DNA from: Cupriavidus plantarum
Lineage (GTDB): Bacteria; Pseudomonadota; Gammaproteobacteria; Burkholderiales; Burkholderiaceae
Direction: 5' to 3'
NCBI RefSeq assembly: GCF_905397285.1
Contig: NZ_CAJPUX010000006.1
Location: 1-64,000 of the forward strand
Length of the DNA: 64,000 bases
Part shown: positions 50,844-58,834 of the stretch, one piece after another
Layout of the letters: each line of letters starts with the position of its first letter
Numbering within the stretch: position 1 is the first letter of the stretch
Program-made: the position numbers and the translations under genes
Notes under the pieces: generated by a model
What the model was told of the DNA's origin: nothing
Databases searched by the model: none
Seen by the model: the letters and a program-made list of their open reading frames with translations, nothing else

Positions 50844-51680
50844 TCAGCGCTTCAGGTTCGGACCGTCATACGTGCCGCCATTCGCATTTTTCGCGAGGAA
50901 CATCGTCAGGGCGGTGATCACGTCGGAACCGTAGTCGGGTTCGGGAAAGCGCTGCTGGCGGAGGCAGTCGTACAGCCGGTGCTGCATCGTGCGGACCTCC
51001 CCCTGCGAGACGCGATAGGCGGGCCATGTCGTGTAGGCCGCCTGCGCGCCGCTCGCGTGCAGCAGGTTCGGCAGGTCCTGCAGACGGATGCGCTGGCCAT
51101 CCACCGCATGGCAGGTGGCGCAGGCGAAGTCGTAGGCGCCGCCGCGGTAGAAGAACATCTTCTGTCCGAGGGCGTACGTCTTCTTCTCTTCCGGCGTGTT
51201 CAGCTGGACGTTGATCTTCACGCCGCGGGATTCGCCGGTGACGAACGACACCAGGCGCTCGATATCGGAGGCCTTGCCCGGCGAGGAGAACGGGTTCGCC
51301 GTCGCCTGCGCGGGCGTCAGGCCCTGCAGCGTCACGCGGCACCAGGCCAGCCGCTGCTCGAGGTCCATGACCTTGCCCGCATCCTTGAAGTAGCGCGGCA
51401 GCTCGGCGTACGCACCCTTGGTCACGCCCGGGCCCTTGCCCAGGTCGCACTGTTCCAGCGATGCGTTCTTCGGGCCGGCCGGCTTTTTCCACAGTTCCTC
51501 GCCGGCGGCTTCCCACAGCTCGGCGGGATTGCCTTCGGCCAGCATCTGGCGGTACTTGGCGAGCTCTTCGGCGGTGCTGCCCTGCGCCTGTGCGGGCAGC
51601 GCGGCGACCGTGGCAGCCACGGCGGCTGCGCCGGCGATGGCCAGCAGCGCCGCAGCGGGGCGGCGTCGATGGTTCTGCAT
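50844..51680 (-). CDS. soxA: Sulfur oxidation c-type cytochrome SoxA
   Basis: A 278-residue periplasmic cytochrome, catalytic partner of SoxX. I see a single heme motif, CATCH; the N-terminal heme of diheme SoxA forms is absent, and C residues at LEQCDLG and LAWCRVT probably form a disulfide. The active-site Cys is in YDCLRQQRFPEPDYGSD. ATG at 51680 starts MQNHRRR with a signal peptide ending PAQAQ; the upstream in-frame ATG at 51716 lacks sense. It precedes soxX by 14 bp. Confidence 0.93.
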   Translation of the reverse strand: MQNHRRRPAAALLAIAGAAAVAATVAALPAQAQGSTAEELAKYRQMLAEGNPAELWEAAGEELWKKPAGPKNASLEQCDLGKGPGVTKGAYAELPRYFKDAGKVMDLEQRLAWCRVTLQGLTPAQATANPFSSPGKASDIERLVSFVTGESRGVKINVQLNTPEEKKTYALGQKMFFYRGGAYDFACATCHAVDGQRIRLQDLPNLLHASGAQAAYTTWPAYRVSQGEVRTMQHRLYDCLRQQRFPEPDYGSDVITALTMFLAKNANGGTYDGPNLKR

Positions 51681-51760
51681 GGGGACCTTCTCCTCGCGAT
51701 GCGGTGGCTCCCGCATCGTTCGCGTTATGGAGGGATTCGGGCGTACGGGCCGTGACAGCG

Positions 51761-52219
51761 TTACGGCTTGATGTACGCGTACCCTTCGTTGAACTGCAGG
51801 TTGGCAACTTCCACCACGCCCGCGGGAACGACCTTGGCCTCGAGCAGCAGGCTCGACGGCGATATCCGGCGCGCGGCCAGCGTGTTGCCACAGGCGCGGA
51901 ACTCGATGCCGTCGGCGGCCAGCGCGGCCACGGGAGCATCGAATGCATTGCCGCGCGAATCCTTGGCGCCTTCCAGCAGGAAGTCGATGCCGTACCCGAA
52001 CGCCACCACCACGATCTTCGTGCCCGGCGCCCCGTTCAGATGGTTTCGCAGGTTGCTCATCATGCGAACGGCCTGATCGAGCCCCTCCGACATCTGATAG
52101 ACGACCTTGACCTGGTTTCCGCCCTTCGCTTGCGTGGCAGCGCCACCCTGCGCCATCGCCTTCGCGGACAGACCCGCCGCGGCGAGCGCCGCGGTGGCCT
52201 TGAAGAATGCTCGCCGCAT
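51761..52219 (-). CDS. Exported DsrE-family protein
   Basis: A 152-residue protein with twin-arginine-like signal (MRRAFFKATAALAAAGL, cleavage after AMA) and a DsrE/F fold (VKVVYQMSEGLDQAVRMMSNLRNHL, IVVVAFGYGIDFLL, FRACGNTLAARRI). The Cys in FRACGNTL is the usual sulfur-carrying residue. Sox clusters often include such proteins of uncertain role, perhaps sulfane-sulfur trafficking. It lies 41 bp after soxZ and 80 bp before soxA. Confidence 0.85.
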   Translation of the reverse strand: MRRAFFKATAALAAAGLSAKAMAQGGAATQAKGGNQVKVVYQMSEGLDQAVRMMSNLRNHLNGAPGTKIVVVAFGYGIDFLLEGAKDSRGNAFDAPVAALAADGIEFRACGNTLAARRISPSSLLLEAKVVPAGVVEVANLQFNEGYAYIKP

Positions 52220-52260
52220 GCTGCGTTCCTTCCTGTTTTGCGTGTGAACGCGTTGCCGAC

Positions 52261-52572
52261 TCAGGCGATGGTCGCTTCGTCGGTGCGCTTGTCGCCGCGG
52301 TTATCGACCCAGGTCACCGTGACCTTGTCGCCCTTGTTGCCGCCCTTGAACTTGAAGTTCAGGAACGGATCCTTGGACACCGCCGTGCCGAACTGCGCGT
52401 TGAAGACTTCCTTGCCATTGCACTGCGCGACGACGGTCTGGATATGCCAGGCCGGAACGGTCTTGCCGCTCGCATCCTTGCGCTGGCCCGTTTCCATGTC
52501 GTGCTTCATCAGAATCTTGACGTCAACGACACCACCGTTCTCGGTGGCGCGGACGCGCATCGGATCTGCCAT
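52261..52572 (-). CDS. soxZ: Thiosulfate carrier protein SoxZ
   Basis: A 103-residue immunoglobulin-like protein that forms the SoxYZ carrier: MADPMRVRATENGGVVDVKILMKHDMETG, VVAQCNGKEVFNAQFG and GDKVTVTWVDNRGD split along strands. It has no signal and is exported as a complex with SoxY. It lies 47 bp after soxY. Confidence 0.96.
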   Translation of the reverse strand: MADPMRVRATENGGVVDVKILMKHDMETGQRKDASGKTVPAWHIQTVVAQCNGKEVFNAQFGTAVSKDPFLNFKFKGGNKGDKVTVTWVDNRGDKRTDEATIA

Positions 52573-52619
52573 GTGTTCTCTCCTGCTGGTCGTGGATGGG
52601 GATGAAAGTCGTCAGGTCG

Positions 52620-53075
52620 TCAGCCGCCGCAGCCGCCGAGCGTGACCTTGATTTCCTTCTGTGCCACGTACCACTTGCCACCGGCCTTGACCGCCGCGTA
52701 GACGACCGAGGTCTGGCCCATCTTGACGCGCGTGGAAACGAACGGCTCCGTACCCGCCGGGATCCTGAAATCCGCCGCCAGCGTGTACGGGTTCTTCTCC
52801 ACCAGGATCGCGATCTGTTCGGTATCGGGGATGCTGCTCGTCACGGCCACGGGCACCACGGCGCCGTTCTCGGCGATGTCGGGCGCGGTGAAGGTGATGG
52901 AACCGGACTTCTCCGTACCATTGCCGCCGAGCGCCTTGATCACGTCGGCCACGCTCTTGCCGTCAAACGCATTCTTGTTCCATTCGGCGGCCTGCGCCTC
53001 GCTGATCAGGCCGGTGGCGGCCATCAGCGACAGCACGGCGGTGACCCGCAGGACGTCTCGTCGTTTCTGGTTCAT
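52620..53075 (-). CDS. soxY: Thiosulfate oxidation carrier SoxY
   Basis: A 151-residue carrier with twin-arginine signal (KRRDVLRV) and the C-terminal GGCGG whose Cys holds the sulfur chain. The core contains EKSGSITFTAPDIAENGAVV and VEKNPYTLAADFRIPAG. It pairs with SoxZ and heads the soxYZ-dsrE-soxA-soxX-soxW-soxB run. Confidence 0.96.
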   Translation of the reverse strand: MNQKRRDVLRVTAVLSLMAATGLISEAQAAEWNKNAFDGKSVADVIKALGGNGTEKSGSITFTAPDIAENGAVVPVAVTSSIPDTEQIAILVEKNPYTLAADFRIPAGTEPFVSTRVKMGQTSVVYAAVKAGGKWYVAQKEIKVTLGGCGG

Positions 53076-53169
53076 GTCGTCTCTTGTCTCTACCCGTTTT
53101 GACTGCGCTGCCGGCGGTGGCCACCCTGTCGTGTCGGTGGCCGCCGCCGTGACTGCTGATGACGCTTAT

Positions 53170-53195
53170 TTCTGCAACTTACTTCTGCAACTTAC
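53170..53195. repeat. Perfect 13-bp duplication after cytochrome gene
   Basis: TTCTGCAACTTAC occurs twice head to tail (53170-53182, 53183-53195), between the cytochrome c stop at 53206 and soxY. No gene or hairpin is tied to it. Confidence 0.8.
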
Positions 53196-53205
53196 GTTGT
53201 CAGGC

Positions 53206-53532
53206 TTACTTCGCCGGCGCGCCCGCGAGGACCCACTCGACCACCGTCTTGATGTCCGCATCGCTGACACCCGCGTTCGCGGGCATCGGCACGGGACCCC
53301 AGACACCGGCGCCGCCGTTCTTGACCTTGGCGGTCAGCTTGGCCAGCGCGCCCTTGTCACCCTTGTACTTAGCCGCCACGTCCTTGAACGACGGACCCAC
53401 CAGTTTCTTGTCCACCTGATGGCAACCCATGCAGGCATTCTTGCTGGCGATGTCCTGCGCCTTGGCGGCATCGACGGCGTGCGCCGACGCGGCGGCCGCC
53501 AGCATCAGCGTTGCGATTACGAACTGCTTCAT
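53206..53532 (-). CDS. Class I cytochrome c (c551/c552 type)
   Basis: A 108-residue periplasmic monoheme cytochrome: signal peptide (LMLAAAASAHA), heme motif CMGCH and axial Met in PMPAN. It is the size of c551/c552 electron carriers. It sits upstream of soxY and probably takes electrons from SoxXA to the terminal oxidase. ATG at 53532. Confidence 0.93.
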   Translation of the reverse strand: MKQFVIATLMLAAAASAHAVDAAKAQDIASKNACMGCHQVDKKLVGPSFKDVAAKYKGDKGALAKLTAKVKNGGAGVWGPVPMPANAGVSDADIKTVVEWVLAGAPAK

Positions 53533-53721
53533 GTTTCGTTGGCTCCAAACTCGTAAGCCGTGGGGACGGCAAAAGGCGCCGCAGTCGCGCGGCGCGGGCT
53601 GGCCACCCGCATCGAATCGGTGATCAGGATGGGGGGCGGTGCCCGATGTTCCCCGGGCATAAGCGGCCAGTCCGCTATTTTGCCTCAAGAATCCAATGCC
53701 CTACGGACGCTGCGGTGATAT

Positions 53722-53773
53722 CGATATGACAGCGCGATATGACAGCGCGATATGACAGCGCGATATACCCGCG
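53722..53773. repeat. 13-bp tandem repeat, three and a half units
   Basis: CGATATGACAGCG occurs three times in a row (53722-53734, 53735-53747, 53748-53760), followed by a diverged copy CGATATACCCGCG. It lies in the 269-bp gap between the EamA gene and the cytochrome gene, upstream of the sox genes. Nothing else coding is seen in the gap. Confidence 0.9.
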
Positions 53774-53801
53774 GCGAATGGTCGCGGCCCCGACCCGAGG
53801 G

Positions 53802-54737
53802 TTAACCCTTATTTTGGGGCGATCGTGACGAGGCCGGCGATGCGGCCAGCCGTCCTGCAACGGGCAGGCGCCCGCCGAACACGCTGACGAGCAGGCCCGC
53901 CATGACAACGGCGGCGCCGATCCATTGCGCGGCGGCAAGGTCCTCGCCCAGCAGCAGGTGCGAGGAGATCAGCCCCACCGGCGGCACCAGCAGCGTGAGC
54001 GGCGCGACCTTGCTGGCCGGATAGCGGTTCAGCAGGCGGCCCCAGATCGTGTAGCCGAAGATCGTGGCGGCGTACGCGAGATAGGCAACCGCGAAGATGG
54101 CCATGCCCGACAGGTGCGTCAGACTGGCCTCGATGCGCGCGGGGCCCTCGAACGCGAGCGACAGCAGCGCGAATGGCACGATGGGCACGAGCGCGCCCCA
54201 CACGACCAGCCCGAGCAGATCCACGGGGCCGATCGTCTTGCTGACGATATTGCCGGTGGCCCAGCTGGCCGCGGCGCACAGCGTCAGCACGAAGCCGGCG
54301 AGCGTCATGCCGTGGCCGCTTCCCGCGCTGCCGGACATTCCCGTGCCGATCAGCGCGAGGCCGCCCGCGGCGACGAGCATCCCCGCCAGATGGTGCCAGC
54401 GCACGGGCTCGCGCAGATACAGGGCCGCGAACGCGACGGTGAAGAACACCTGCGATTGCAGCACGAGGGAGGCCAGCCCGGCGGGCATGCCGACGGCCAT
54501 CGCATAGAACAGGAACGCGAACTGCCCCAGGCTGATGAAGCCGCCGTAGGCCAGCAGCTTCCGCCATGGCACGCGCGGGCGCGGCACGAAGAGGATGGCG
54601 GGGAAGGCGACGAACAGGAATCGCAGCGCGCCAAGCAGCATCGGCGGCATGCCGTTCAGTCCGACCCGGATCACCACGAAGTTCAGACCCCACACGAGGA
54701 TGATGCCGAGGGCGAGCAGGCGGTCTTTAGCTAGCAT
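53802..54737 (-). CDS. EamA family (DMT) transporter
   Basis: A 311-residue inner-membrane carrier with two EamA repeats and about ten helices: LALGIILVWGLNFVVIRVGL at the start and LTLLVPPVGLISSHLLLGE in the second repeat. Relatives export amino acids or their derivatives (O-acetylserine/cysteine type). In this setting, export of a sulfur metabolite is possible but unproven. The gene end carries a GGGTTAACCC palindrome (53799-53808). Confidence 0.88.
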   Translation of the reverse strand: MLAKDRLLALGIILVWGLNFVVIRVGLNGMPPMLLGALRFLFVAFPAILFVPRPRVPWRKLLAYGGFISLGQFAFLFYAMAVGMPAGLASLVLQSQVFFTVAFAALYLREPVRWHHLAGMLVAAGGLALIGTGMSGSAGSGHGMTLAGFVLTLCAAASWATGNIVSKTIGPVDLLGLVVWGALVPIVPFALLSLAFEGPARIEASLTHLSGMAIFAVAYLAYAATIFGYTIWGRLLNRYPASKVAPLTLLVPPVGLISSHLLLGEDLAAAQWIGAAVVMAGLLVSVFGGRLPVAGRLAASPASSRSPQNKG

Positions 54738-54779
54738 GAGGGGGGAGCCGCCGGGGCGGACAAGGGACCTGGGGGGCCG

Positions 54780-56060
54780 CTAGCCTAGCATGTCCGTCCA
54801 GATGCCCTGCGCCCAGGCCTGCGCGTAGCGGCCCTCGAGCGGACTCGGTGCCGGCGAGAGGCCGCCCGAACCCGGCACCGTCACCATCGTCTTCTGCGCG
54901 GCATCGTAGCGATGCACGCTGGCGATGTGGATCGCCTCGTCTGCGGACGTGAAGCTGTAGCAGGTGTTGTTATAGAGCGGCGTGGGATTCGGCGGTTGCC
55001 CCGCCAGCAGCGCGACGATGGCGCCCGCGGCCACCTTGCCATGCTGGTTGGCCATGTGGCCCGACTTCGGCATCAGCGGCGCGATCTGGATCGCGTCGCC
55101 GATGATGTGGATATTGGGTGCGACGCGCGACTCCATCGTCATGAAGTCCACCTCGCACCAGCGGCCGTTGGCCGTGGCGAGGCCCGTGGCCACCGCGATC
55201 GCGCCCGCGCGCTGCGGCGGCAGGAGGTTGATCACGTCGGCCTTTTCGTCGTCCTGCACATCGAACTTGAGTGTCCGCGTGGCGGGATCGACGTCGATGG
55301 TGTCGTATTGCGGGCGGTACTCGATCATTCCCGCGTAACGCGTTTGCCAGACCTGCCGGAACAGCGCGCCCTTGGACGTGATGTCAGGGTTCGCGTCGAG
55401 GATGAGCACCTTGCTGCGCGGCTTGTTGCGCTTGAGGTAGTCGGCCACGAGGCTCGCGCGCTCGTAGGGGCCGGGCGGGCAGCGGTACGGAGCCAGCGGC
55501 ACGGTGATCGCGAATGTGCCACCGTCGGGCATGGCGGCCAGCTGTTTCGCGAGGACCTCGGTCTGCGGGCCGGCCTTCCATGCATGCACGATCTGGTCGG
55601 CGCCGGGACGGCCCAGTCCCGCGATCGCGCTGGTCTGCATCTCCACGCCGGGGGACAGCACCAGCCGGTCGTAAGCGAGTGTGGTACCGCCGGCCAGCCT
55701 GACCGTCCGGCGCGCGGGATCGATGGCGGTGACGGTGTCGCGGACGATGTGGATGCCATGACGGCTGGCGAGGGTGTCGTAGGGCCGCGTGATATCGGCC
55801 ATGGAACGCAGGCCGGCGACCACGAGGTTCGACAGCGGGCACGAGACGAACGACGCGTCGGGCTCGACGAGCGTAACGTCGATCGTGTTGCGGCTCCACG
55901 CGCGCAGATACCGCGCCGCTGTGGCGCCGCCGTAGCCGCCGCCGATGACCACCACCTTTGCGTTGGCGGCGGCGCGGGCATCGCGTGCGGTCAGCATGCC
56001 CAGACCCGTACTCAGTGCCGCGGCGCCGGACAGCGCGCGGAGGAACGATCGTCGTTGCAT
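54780..56060 (-). CDS. fccB: Flavocytochrome c sulfide dehydrogenase flavoprotein FccB (SoxF)
   Basis: A 426-residue periplasmic flavoprotein oxidising sulfide. A twin-arginine signal (MQRRSFLRA) leads to a Rossmann start VVVIGGGYGGATAARYLR. The Cys in FVSCPLSNLVV matches the covalent FAD site, and a C-terminal FCSD-type segment (YNNTCYSF) is present. It pairs with the cytochrome FccA encoded six bases upstream. It differs from SQR in having a signal and no membrane anchor. Confidence 0.92.
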   Translation of the reverse strand: MQRRSFLRALSGAAALSTGLGMLTARDARAAANAKVVVIGGGYGGATAARYLRAWSRNTIDVTLVEPDASFVSCPLSNLVVAGLRSMADITRPYDTLASRHGIHIVRDTVTAIDPARRTVRLAGGTTLAYDRLVLSPGVEMQTSAIAGLGRPGADQIVHAWKAGPQTEVLAKQLAAMPDGGTFAITVPLAPYRCPPGPYERASLVADYLKRNKPRSKVLILDANPDITSKGALFRQVWQTRYAGMIEYRPQYDTIDVDPATRTLKFDVQDDEKADVINLLPPQRAGAIAVATGLATANGRWCEVDFMTMESRVAPNIHIIGDAIQIAPLMPKSGHMANQHGKVAAGAIVALLAGQPPNPTPLYNNTCYSFTSADEAIHIASVHRYDAAQKTMVTVPGSGGLSPAPSPLEGRYAQAWAQGIWTDMLG

Positions 56061-56066
56061 GGCCTG

Positions 56067-56696
56067 CTATCTCCGGGGCTGTCCGTGGTCGATGGCGTCG
56101 ATGCCGCGGGGATTGTCGCCGCCGTTGCCTCCCCTGTCGGCGAACCACGCCGCGATGGCGACGATCTCCGCGTCGCTATAGCCGCGCGCGAGCTGCGGCA
56201 TGACGGTGCCCGCGCGTTGGCCGTTCTTGAACGCCAGCATCTGCTCGACCATCTGGGCCTGCGGTTTGCCGGCGAGCCCGGGGATGGGGCTGCCGGCCGG
56301 GGCGTGGCCGTCCGGGCCGTGGCATGCCGCGCAACTGGCGGCTTGCTGGCGCGCCTGCAGCGTGCGCTCGGCCTGCACACCGACCGTCGTCCGGCTGTCG
56401 GGCGCGGCGGGCTGCGCCTGCGCCAGCCATGGCGCGGTGCAGAGCAGCGCTACGACGGCCGCACGCAGCCGCGCGCGTGCCAGCGCGGCGGGCCACGCGA
56501 CGGCCAGCCCGGCGGTGAGCCCCGCAGTCAGATCCGCAGTCAGACCCGCCGTGAGCCCCGCAGTGAGCCTCGCAGTGAGCCCCGCCGTGAGCCCCGCCGT
56601 CAGCGCGCAAACAGACCTATCGCTCGGAGCGCGGGCCGTTGCGCCGGGCGGTGCGCGACGGAGGGAGCAGACGATTCCGGCCGGCGGCGCGCGCAT
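56067..56696 (-). CDS. fccA: Cytochrome c subunit FccA (SoxE-like)
   Basis: A 209-residue c-type cytochrome with one heme motif CAACH (about 123-127) and axial Met in GTVMPQLARGYSD. The real signal peptide is probably RLRAAVVALLCTAPWLAQAQ (about 78-97). In front lies an odd extension of about 75 residues with eight LTAG-type units from 12-bp repeats. The extension may be a mis-annotated start, but no ATG closer to the signal was seen. It partners FccB. Confidence 0.82.
   Translation of the reverse strand: MRAPPAGIVCSLRRAPPGATARAPSDRSVCALTAGLTAGLTARLTAGLTAGLTADLTAGLTAGLAVAWPAALARARLRAAVVALLCTAPWLAQAQPAAPDSRTTVGVQAERTLQARQQAASCAACHGPDGHAPAGSPIPGLAGKPQAQMVEQMLAFKNGQRAGTVMPQLARGYSDAEIVAIAAWFADRGGNGGDNPRGIDAIDHGQPRR
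56511..56606 (-). repeat. 12-bp tandem repeat, eight units, in fccA
   Basis: Eight contiguous units on the plus strand of the type CGCAGTGAGCCC (variants CGCAGTCAGATC, CGCCGTGAGCCC, CGCAGTGAGCCT and others). They encode repeated Leu-Thr-Ala-Gly in the N-terminal part of the cytochrome, ahead of its signal helix. Confidence 0.9.
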
Positions 56697-56699
56697 CGG

Positions 56700-57593
56700 T
56701 CAGGGCAGGTTGCGGCCTGCCGGCACCGTGACGGGCGAACCCACCGGGGTGCTGACCGTGCCATCGCCCGCGGTCGGGACGGGGGTGTTCGCGGGCGCGC
56801 CCGACGTCACCGGCGCGTTTGGCGCGGTGCCGGGCACGGACTGCACCGGCGCGGGCGTGCCCACCGGCGTGTCGCCGAGATTGCCGTTGCCGCCCGCCGC
56901 CGCCTGATCGAGACGTGCCCGCTCCGCGTCGCTCACATAGTCGAACGCCTTCACGACCTTGGCCACGCCGCTTGCATTGCGCGCGATGTCGGTCGCCTTG
57001 TCGCCCTCGGCCTGCGTGACCACGCCCATCAGGTACACGACGCTCTTGTCGGTGGTGACCTTGATGGAGTTGGCCGGCACGCCATCGGTCGTGGCCAGCA
57101 GCGTCTTGACCTTGCTGGTCAGGTACGCATCGTTGCTCGTGGTCATGAAGCCCGGCGACGAGGTGATCTGCAGTTCGTTGATGACCTCACGCGCGTTCGG
57201 CAGGCCGCGGACGTACTGGTCGATCTGCTGCTTGATCTGATCGTTGGCGGCCTCGCCGGTCAGCAGCACCTTGCGGTTGAAGACCGTCACGCTCACGCTG
57301 GCCTGCCCGCCGCTGTAGCGGGAGCTCAGCGTATTCTCGATCTCGAGCTGCAGACCGCGGTCGATCGCCTGCGTGCCCGTGGGACGGCGGTCGGCGGCCA
57401 GCAGCACGCCGCCCGCCATTGCGCCGGCGAGCACCGGGAAGCAGCCGGCGAGCTGCGTCGCGGAAACGAGCAGCGCGGCGACGGTAATGGCGGTGCGGAC
57501 AGTGCGGGCACCGCGCGCCGCGCGCGTGGCCGGGGCGGACGTGGCGGTAGAGGTGGCGGAGGGGGATGGGTTCGGGAGAAGCACGTTCTTCAT
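56700..57593 (-). CDS. dolP: Dual BON-domain outer-membrane lipoprotein (DolP/YraP)
   Basis: A 297-residue protein with a lipobox LAGC (about 51-54) and two BON domains (about 80-150, with LEIENTLSSRYSGGQASVSVTVFNRKVLLTG split along strands, and about 155-225, with TSKVKTLLATTDGVPANSIKVTTDKSVVYLMGVV split). A Pro/Thr/Val-rich tail follows. DolP supports outer-membrane integrity. It lies downstream of diaA and yraN as in E. coli. The gene ends three bases from the fccA start codon. Confidence 0.88.
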   Translation of the reverse strand: MKNVLLPNPSPSATSTATSAPATRAARGARTVRTAITVAALLVSATQLAGCFPVLAGAMAGGVLLAADRRPTGTQAIDRGLQLEIENTLSSRYSGGQASVSVTVFNRKVLLTGEAANDQIKQQIDQYVRGLPNAREVINELQITSSPGFMTTSNDAYLTSKVKTLLATTDGVPANSIKVTTDKSVVYLMGVVTQAEGDKATDIARNASGVAKVVKAFDYVSDAERARLDQAAAGGNGNLGDTPVGTPAPVQSVPGTAPNAPVTSGAPANTPVPTAGDGTVSTPVGSPVTVPAGRNLP

Positions 57594-57643
57594 GCGGTCC
57601 TTGGCTCGGTGCAATAACGGTGAAGTTGATGCTGCATTGTGGG

Positions 57644-57769
57644 TATCCGGTGGATAACCGCCCCTTCCCTGTCGATAACCCGGTTGATAACCGGATCGAT
57701 AGCCGGTAGATATCCGGTGGATAAGGGGTGAATAAAGAGCGTCGGGCTGTGGATAGCGTTGTGCACAAC
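57644..57769. repeat. DnaA-box-like and GATAA repeat cluster between dolP and diaA
   Basis: TATCCGGTGGATAA occurs twice exactly (57644-57657, 57711-57724). Between them lie TGTCGATAA (57670), GGTTGATAA (57682) inside CCGGTT-GAT-AACCGG (57680-57694), CCGGATCGATAG and CCGGTAGATAT, at roughly 11-12 bp steps. TGTGGATAG (57748-57756) and the palindrome GTTGTGCACAAC (57758-57769) follow. Four of these match TGTGGATAA (the DnaA box) with one mismatch. Confidence 0.75.
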
Positions 57770-57795
57770 CCGGGATAACTTTGCCGGACGCGGCC

Positions 57796-58383
57796 TCAGG
57801 CCTCGCCCAGCAGCGCGTCGTCGATGCCATCGCACAGGCAGTGCAGCGTCACGCGGTGCACCTCTTGCACGCGCGCGGTGCGGTCGCTTGGCACGCACAG
57901 ATGGATATCGAATTCCTCCAGCATGGTACCGATCTGGCCGCCGCCGCGCCCGGTGAGCGCGATGATGGTCATTTCGCGATGGCGCGCCGCCTCGATCGCG
58001 GCAATCACGTTCGCGGAGTTGCCCGAGGACGAGAGGGCCAGCAGCACGTCTCCAGGCTGGCCGAGCGCCTCGACCTGTTTCGAGAACACGACCGAAAAAT
58101 CGTAATCGTTGCCGATCGCTGTCAGGATGGAGCCGTCCGTGGTCAGCGCGATGGCCGCGAGACCGGGCCGCTCGCGCTCGAACCGGCCGATCAGCTCCGC
58201 CGCGAACTGCTGTGCGTCGGCGGCCGAACCGCCGTTGCCGCACGCGAGAATCTTGTTGCCGCTCGTCAGCGCCGCCACGGCGCGTTCCACCGCCGCGTCG
58301 ATCTGCGGCGCCATCGTCGCCGCGGCCTGCCGCACGACGTCGGCGCTGTCCAGGAAATACTGCTGGATACTGTCGATGCTCAT
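57796..58383 (-). CDS. diaA: SIS-domain protein, DiaA/GmhA-like
   Basis: A 195-residue phosphosugar isomerase-fold protein with the GmhA/DiaA signature NKILACGNGGSAADAQQFAAEL and ALSSSGNSANVIAAI. In E. coli DiaA binds DnaA and helps initiation; GmhA makes heptose for LPS. The gene order rsmI-yraN-diaA-dolP is that of E. coli diaA, which favours DiaA. Catalytic residues of GmhA cannot be checked by eye with confidence. Confidence 0.85.
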   Translation of the reverse strand: MSIDSIQQYFLDSADVVRQAAATMAPQIDAAVERAVAALTSGNKILACGNGGSAADAQQFAAELIGRFERERPGLAAIALTTDGSILTAIGNDYDFSVVFSKQVEALGQPGDVLLALSSSGNSANVIAAIEAARHREMTIIALTGRGGGQIGTMLEEFDIHLCVPSDRTARVQEVHRVTLHCLCDGIDDALLGEA

Positions 58384-58441
58384 GGCTCTGTTGGGCCTTC
58401 TTCCTTCTTGCTTGCTGCGGGTGACACCTGTTGCCGCCGCA

Positions 58442-58819
58442 TTATGACGCAGCCGCGTCGAGATCGAATGCGTTCTGCAGCCATTCGAGGCGCCCGCCAT
58501 CCATCGCGACCACGTCGAACCGGCATGGCGGCGTGCGATCGAGCGTCAGCAGGTACTGCGCCGCGGCCACCAGCAATCGCCGCTGCTTGGCCGTCGTGAC
58601 GCTGGCCGCGGCGCCGCCGAACGCGCGGCCGCGCCGCTCGCGGACCTCGATAAAGACCAGCGTTTCGTCATTGGCGCGCATGATCAGGTCGATCTCGCCG
58701 CCTTTGCAGCGATAATTCCGGACGACCAGCGTCATGGCATGCGCCTCGAGCCAGGCCAGCGCGCGGTCTTCCGCCCGGGCGCCCGCCTGCGTCGTGGTGG
58801 TTTTGAATGGATGATTCAA
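58442..58819 (-). CDS. yraN: YraN/UPF0102 nuclease-fold protein
   Basis: A 125-residue protein of UPF0102, a restriction-endonuclease-like fold with unknown function. Pattern: ARAEDRALAWLEAHAMTLVVRNYRCKGGEIDLIMR, TLVFIEVRERRG (Glu/Lys-like active acids E and D) and RFDVVAMD split along strands. It is divergent from rsmI, with only 15 bp between starts, as in many proteobacteria. Confidence 0.92.
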   Translation of the reverse strand: MNHPFKTTTTQAGARAEDRALAWLEAHAMTLVVRNYRCKGGEIDLIMRANDETLVFIEVRERRGRAFGGAAASVTTAKQRRLLVAAAQYLLTLDRTPPCRFDVVAMDGGRLEWLQNAFDLDAAAS

Positions 58820-58834
58820 GGGAAGTTCTCAAGC

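Noticed and set aside
53722..53773. CRISPR array
   Set aside because: Units are 13 bp, contiguous and without spacers; no cas genes are present.
57644..57769. Coding extension of dolP through the GATAA repeats
   Set aside because: A frame is open upstream of dolP to 57830, but its residues are repeat-derived and the lipoprotein signal starts properly at 57593.
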